Source: Vescimonas sanitatis
Lineage (GTDB): Bacteria > Bacillota > Clostridia > Oscillospirales > Oscillospiraceae
DNA: 7,177 nucleotides
Assembly (NCBI RefSeq): GCF_049060325.1
Contig: NZ_JBMGPW010000019.1
Coordinates: 1 to 7,177 of the forward strand
Direction of reading: 5' to 3'
The notes below the pieces were generated by a model. That model was not told the origin of the DNA and made no database searches. It saw only the letters and a list, made by a program, of their open reading frames with translations. This document shows positions 4,657 to 7,177 of the stretch, one piece after another. Position numbers and translations under genes: made by a program. Each line of letters starts with the position of its first letter. Positions within the stretch are counted from its first letter, which is position 1.

Positions 4657-5858
4657 CCAATGAAAAGATGGAGCAGCGTCTGGCTTCGGCGGTGGAAAAG
4701 ACCGCGCCGGACGATATGAGCGGCGTTCTCTCCCGCTGTGAAGCGCGGAAAGGAACGGTCATTCCCATGACAACAAAGAAAACGGTAAATCGAAAATGGA
4801 CAACTCTGGTAGCCGCCTGCCTTGCGGTGATGCTGCTGTGCGGCGGAGGCATGTTCTATCAGCAGGCCCATGCGGTGGCGTCCGTGGTGTCGCTGGATGT
4901 GAACCCCAGCATCGAGCTGAAGGTCAGCAGGAACGAAAAGGTGCTCGTCTGTACCCCGCTCAACGAGGATGCCAAGGCCATCCTTGCGGATATGAGCAAC
5001 GGTGCTGACCTCAAGGGTGCAAAGCTGGACGTGGCGGTGAACGCCATCGTGGGCAGCCTCGTACGAAACGGCTATCTCGACAGCATTTCCTCCGCCATCA
5101 TGATCTCGGTGGAGGACAAGGATGCAGCCCGCGCGGAAAAGCTCCAGCGGGAGCTGACCAGCGCCGTGGACGGTGTGCTGCAGACCAGCGAAGCGAAGGC
5201 CGCCGTCCTGACGCAGACGCTGACGCAGGATGCGGCGCGGGAGCAGCAGGCCCGGGAAAACAATATTTCCACCGGCAAGGCGGCGCTGGTGAACTCCGTC
5301 CTCGCCATCAACCCGTCGCTGAAGTTTGACGCGCTGGCAAAGCTCTCGGTGGAGGAGCTCAAGGACCTTGCGGAAGCGGGCGCGCCCGCCATGCCCGTCG
5401 GTAAGGATGCCGCCGCTTACGCCGCGGAGCAGTATGCCGGGACAACGGCGCTTGATTCCGTTACGGCTGAGGTCGATTCCGAGCTGGACGAATTCCCCGC
5501 GCACTACGAGGTGGAGCTGCACACAGCATGGGGTGAGTTTGAGTATCTGGTGGACGCCTACACGGGGAAGGTGCTCAGCGGGCAGAAGGACTTGCTGACC
5601 ACGGCCCCTGTAGGGGACGAGACGGCAAAGCCTACTGTGCCCACCGGCGACATCGGTCACGCCAAGGCGAAGTCCATCGCCTTGAACCACGCGGACGTGA
5701 GCGAGAACAAGGCGTATGACATGGAGATCGAGCTGGACGATGAGGACGGCACGCTCGTCTATGAGGTCGAGTTCAAGTTCGGCGGCATGGAGTACAGCTA
5801 CGAGATCAACGCCGCCACCGGCGCGATCCTCAAGCACGAGGCAGAGTTGGATGGCTGA
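4653..5858 (+). CDS. Membrane anti-sigma factor with RsgI-like Asn-Pro segment and two PepSY domains
   Basis: A 401-residue single-pass membrane protein. Residues 1-48 are cytoplasmic and short, with a helix (MEQRLASAVEK, DDMSGVLSRCE) likely to bind the sigma factor. A membrane segment follows at 49-69 (TLVAACLAVMLLCGGGMFY). Outside it, VVSLDVNPSIEL (78-89) matches the conserved motif of RsgI-type anti-sigma factors, with Asn84-Pro85 at the position where RsgI proteins have been reported to cleave themselves. Residues 90-245 are helix-rich, like the RsgI middle domain. Two PepSY-like domains follow (about 252-309, ending LVDAYTGKVLSG, and 334-394, ending YEINAATGAILKHEAE). PepSY domains are often extracytoplasmic and linked to peptidase inhibition or sensing. 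AAGGAGA (4637-4643) lies 9 bases before ATG, and the start overlaps the sigma stop. The inferred role is to hold the sigma factor at the membrane until an envelope signal triggers proteolysis. The signal is unknown. Confidence 0.88.
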   Translation: MTNEKMEQRLASAVEKTAPDDMSGVLSRCEARKGTVIPMTTKKTVNRKWTTLVAACLAVMLLCGGGMFYQQAHAVASVVSLDVNPSIELKVSRNEKVLVCTPLNEDAKAILADMSNGADLKGAKLDVAVNAIVGSLVRNGYLDSISSAIMISVEDKDAARAEKLQRELTSAVDGVLQTSEAKAAVLTQTLTQDAAREQQARENNISTGKAALVNSVLAINPSLKFDALAKLSVEELKDLAEAGAPAMPVGKDAAAYAAEQYAGTTALDSVTAEVDSELDEFPAHYEVELHTAWGEFEYLVDAYTGKVLSGQKDLLTTAPVGDETAKPTVPTGDIGHAKAKSIALNHADVSENKAYDMEIELDDEDGTLVYEVEFKFGGMEYSYEINAATGAILKHEAELDG

Positions 5859-5864
5859 AAGAAA

Positions 5865-5903
5865 AGGCGCGAGCCGCTGCAATACAGCGGCTCACGCCTT
5901 TTT
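5865..5903. terminator. Bidirectional intrinsic terminator between anti-sigma and cupin genes
   Basis: Arms 5865-5879 and 5885-5899 form a 15-bp stem with a single C-A mismatch around CAATA. TTTTT follows on the plus strand (5899-5903), and a T-rich run (complement of GAAAGAAAAGG) follows on the minus strand. It ends both converging genes. Confidence 0.88.
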
Positions 5904-6183
5904 ACGGGTTATACAGGATCATGTGCAGAATGGTGGTTTGGTCGGAGATGTTGCGGTAGGCGTGGGTGGTGTCGCCCTGAAAGCGGACGCTTTCGCCCGC
6001 CTGAACGACGATGGCCTTCTGATCAGCCGTGATTTCGATTGCACCGGCGAAAAGGGTGACAAACTCGGTGGTACCCCGCAGATGCGGCTCTGACTGCCAA
6101 TGGCTGCCGGGAGCCAGCTCCATATAGTAGACGGAGAACTTCCGGTTTTCGTCGTCCGGAAAAAGGCAGTAAGGAGATGCATT
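5902..6183 (-). pseudogene. C-terminal cupin domain of an XRE-cupin regulator, N-terminal half missing
   Basis: About 93 residues, starting ASPYCLFPDDENRKF and ending TILHMILYNP, match the small-molecule-sensing cupin of XRE-family regulators. Cupin motif 1 is SEPHLRGTTEFVTLFAG and motif 2 is GESVRFQGDTTHAYRN. Such regulators normally begin with a helix-turn-helix of about 60-70 residues, which is absent: upstream of 6183 the sequence is unrelated. The frame is open to a TTG at 6264, but that has no ribosome binding site and runs through the fic promoter region, so a functional start is unlikely. I read it as a 5'-truncated gene. The motif 1 His and Glu and the motif 2 His are present; the first usual motif 1 His is replaced, as is common in this regulator group. 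What it sensed is unknown. Confidence 0.72.
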
Positions 6184-6211
6184 GAAGATTATCAAAAACC
6201 TGATTTCGACC

Positions 6212-6240
6212 TTGCAATTCAGGGCATACTCCGCTATACT
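6212..6240 (+). promoter_or_regulatory. Sigma-A promoter of the fic gene
   Basis: TTGCAA (6212-6217) and TATACT (6235-6240) are separated by the ideal 17 bases. Transcription would start near 6247, leaving a leader of about 38 bases with GGAGGTGA (6273-6280) just before ATG 6285. Confidence 0.82.
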
Positions 6241-6264
6241 GATACTTGTTGATACTAATTGCAA
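6212..6264. promoter_or_regulatory. Inverted and direct repeats around the fic transcription start (possible operator)
   Basis: TTGCAATT (6212-6219) is the inverse of AATTGCAA (6257-6264). Between them TGATACT occurs twice (6240-6246 and 6250-6256), ten bases apart, one helical turn. The first inverted arm covers the -35 box and the direct repeats cover the predicted start site, so a protein bound here would be placed to repress. No regulator is identified. Confidence 0.4.
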
Positions 6265-6284
6265 TCAGCGACGGAGGTGATTTC

Positions 6285-7177
6285 ATGGATGCTGCGCTGT
6301 TTACCAAGATGCTGTCCGACAAAAATGTTCTGGATTTGAGAAAACTCGGCTATAAATTCCCGCAGGCCGACATCAAAGAGTTCACGGAGCTGCTGAAAAA
6401 CGGTTTCTATCATTCGCTGCCGCTCAAGGATTTTTCCGGGCAGAACATCGTCTATCTGAGCAGCATTGCACAGGTGCGCCTTTCAGCCGCCAAGGTGCTT
6501 TTGACGCCGCAGAACAGCACACAGCTTTACGGCGTCAAGGCCATGGAGGAGGAGATCGTTTCCACCTTCACCATCGAGCAGNTCCGGGCAGAACATCGTC
6601 TATCTGAGCAGCATTGCACAGGTGCGCCTTTCAGCCGCCAAGGTGCTTTTGACGCCGCAGAACAGCACACAGCTTTACGGCGTCAAGGCCATGGAGGAGG
6701 AGATCGTTTCCACCTTCACCATCGAGCAGGTGGACTTCACCTGTGACAGCGTCCGCAAGATCCTCTCCGGTCTTGCTCCCACAGACGAAAGCGAAAGCCG
6801 CATTTTCGGCATGAAAAAGGGACTGGAGTTCATCAGCGACCCGGCGAATCAAATCACTGAGGAGACCATTCACCAGCTCTATGAAATGGCCATCGGNCAA
6901 GATCCTCTCCGGTCTTGCTCCCACAGACGAAAGCGAAAGCCGCATTTTCGGCATGAAAAAGGGACTGGAGTTCATCAGCGACCCGGCGAATCAAATCACT
7001 GAGGAGACCATTCACCAGCTCTATGAAATGGCCATCGGGGCCTATCTACCCGAGGAGGATCGGCTGCTGCCCGGTCATTTCTACCGGCATGACAGCGTGT
7101 ATGTGATCGGCGCAAAGGTGGAGCATACGGGCTTTCCCTGGCAGGCGCTGCCGGAGCGCATGGGAGAGTTGGTCGCG
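6285..7177 (+). CDS. Fic-family protein, N-terminal part, interrupted by two assembly joins
   Basis: After collapsing the duplicates at N 6582 and N 6897 the gene gives 201 residues in one frame up to the window edge. It opens MDAALFTKMLSDKN and contains YLSSIAQVRLSAAKVLLTP, YGVKAMEEEIVSTFTIEQV, RKILSGLAPTDESESRIFGM and YLPEEDRLLPGHFYRHDSVY. I recognise this as the N-terminal region of a Fic protein group common in Clostridia. Fic proteins usually transfer AMP to hydroxyl groups of target proteins and can act as toxins or regulators. The catalytic HPFx(D/E)GNGR motif would lie downstream of the window, so activity cannot be judged. I see no clear (S/T)xxxE(G/N) inhibitory motif in the visible part. 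GGAGGTGA at 6273-6280 supports ATG 6285. In the raw sequence the frame changes at both N joins and ORFs are broken there. Confidence 0.82.
6435..6729 (+). repeat. Exact 147-bp direct duplicate around the N at 6582 (assembly join)
   Basis: Bases 6435-6581 recur exactly as 6583-6729 with one N between, shifting the fic frame by 148 bases. Collapsing it restores EIVSTFTIEQ-VDFTCDSVRK. Confidence 0.95.
6756..7038 (+). repeat. Exact 141-bp direct duplicate around the N at 6897 (assembly join)
   Basis: Bases 6756-6896 recur exactly as 6898-7038 with one N between. Collapsing it restores YEMAIG-AYLPEEDRLL, the normal order in this family. Confidence 0.95.

Noticed and set aside
4602..5882. Long minus-strand ORF (426 codons) opposite the anti-sigma gene
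   Set aside because: It is antisense to a well-supported gene and arises from GC-rich third positions; the translation has no recognisable domain and no ribosome binding site was seen.
1..7177. CRISPR arrays, rRNA or tRNA genes, transposase genes
   Set aside because: None was seen on either strand; the repeats present are explained by assembly joins or single inverted repeats.

Overview
The window looks like a low-quality or metagenomic scaffold from a Gram-positive gut anaerobe of the Clostridia, most likely the Oscillospiraceae/Ruminococcaceae. The basis is the style of the EtfA, the ECF sigma/PepSY anti-sigma pair, the MBG-repeat surface protein and the Fic protein, plus GC-rich third codon positions and strong AGGAGG-type ribosome binding sites. 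The genus cannot be fixed from sequence alone. Five single N bases (351, 715, 1010, 6582, 6897) are each flanked by an exact direct duplicate of 76-157 bp. These look like unmerged contig overlaps, not biology. Collapsing them restores two clean reading frames.

Layout. 1-1198: 3' part of etfA (electron transfer flavoprotein alpha), cut by three N-joins. 1199-1620: a structured intergenic region with a 16-bp inverted repeat, two hairpins (the second a clear intrinsic terminator), a minus-strand remnant of a MerR-type regulator and a MerR-style promoter with a 19-bp spacer. 1620-2695: a fragment of an MBG/YDG-repeat surface protein, without signal peptide or anchor and with one internal frameshift, ending at a strong terminator (2697-2741). 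2742-3350: lower-GC DNA with a 36-codon ORF behind an excellent Shine-Dalgarno and a full-length barstar-like gene broken by three in-frame stop codons.

3351-4005: a good sigma-A promoter, a leader with a terminator-like hairpin and a YgjV-family membrane protein. 4081-5858: an ECF sigma factor translationally coupled (ATGA overlap) to a membrane anti-sigma factor. The anti-sigma factor has an RsgI-like extracytoplasmic segment with a DVNPSI (Asn-Pro) motif and two C-terminal PepSY domains. This is the most coherent functional system in the window, and it ends at a bidirectional terminator. 5902-6183, minus strand: the cupin half of an XRE-cupin regulator with its DNA-binding half missing. 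6212-7177: a strong promoter with a possible operator, then the N-terminal 201 residues of a Fic-family protein, cut by two N-joins and by the window end.

The intact genes are the YgjV protein and the sigma/anti-sigma pair. etfA and fic are probably intact in the organism. The stretch 1440-3275 holds three broken or partial genes (MerR, MBG protein, barstar) and looks like a graveyard or recombination zone. Some of its joins may also be assembly chimeras.
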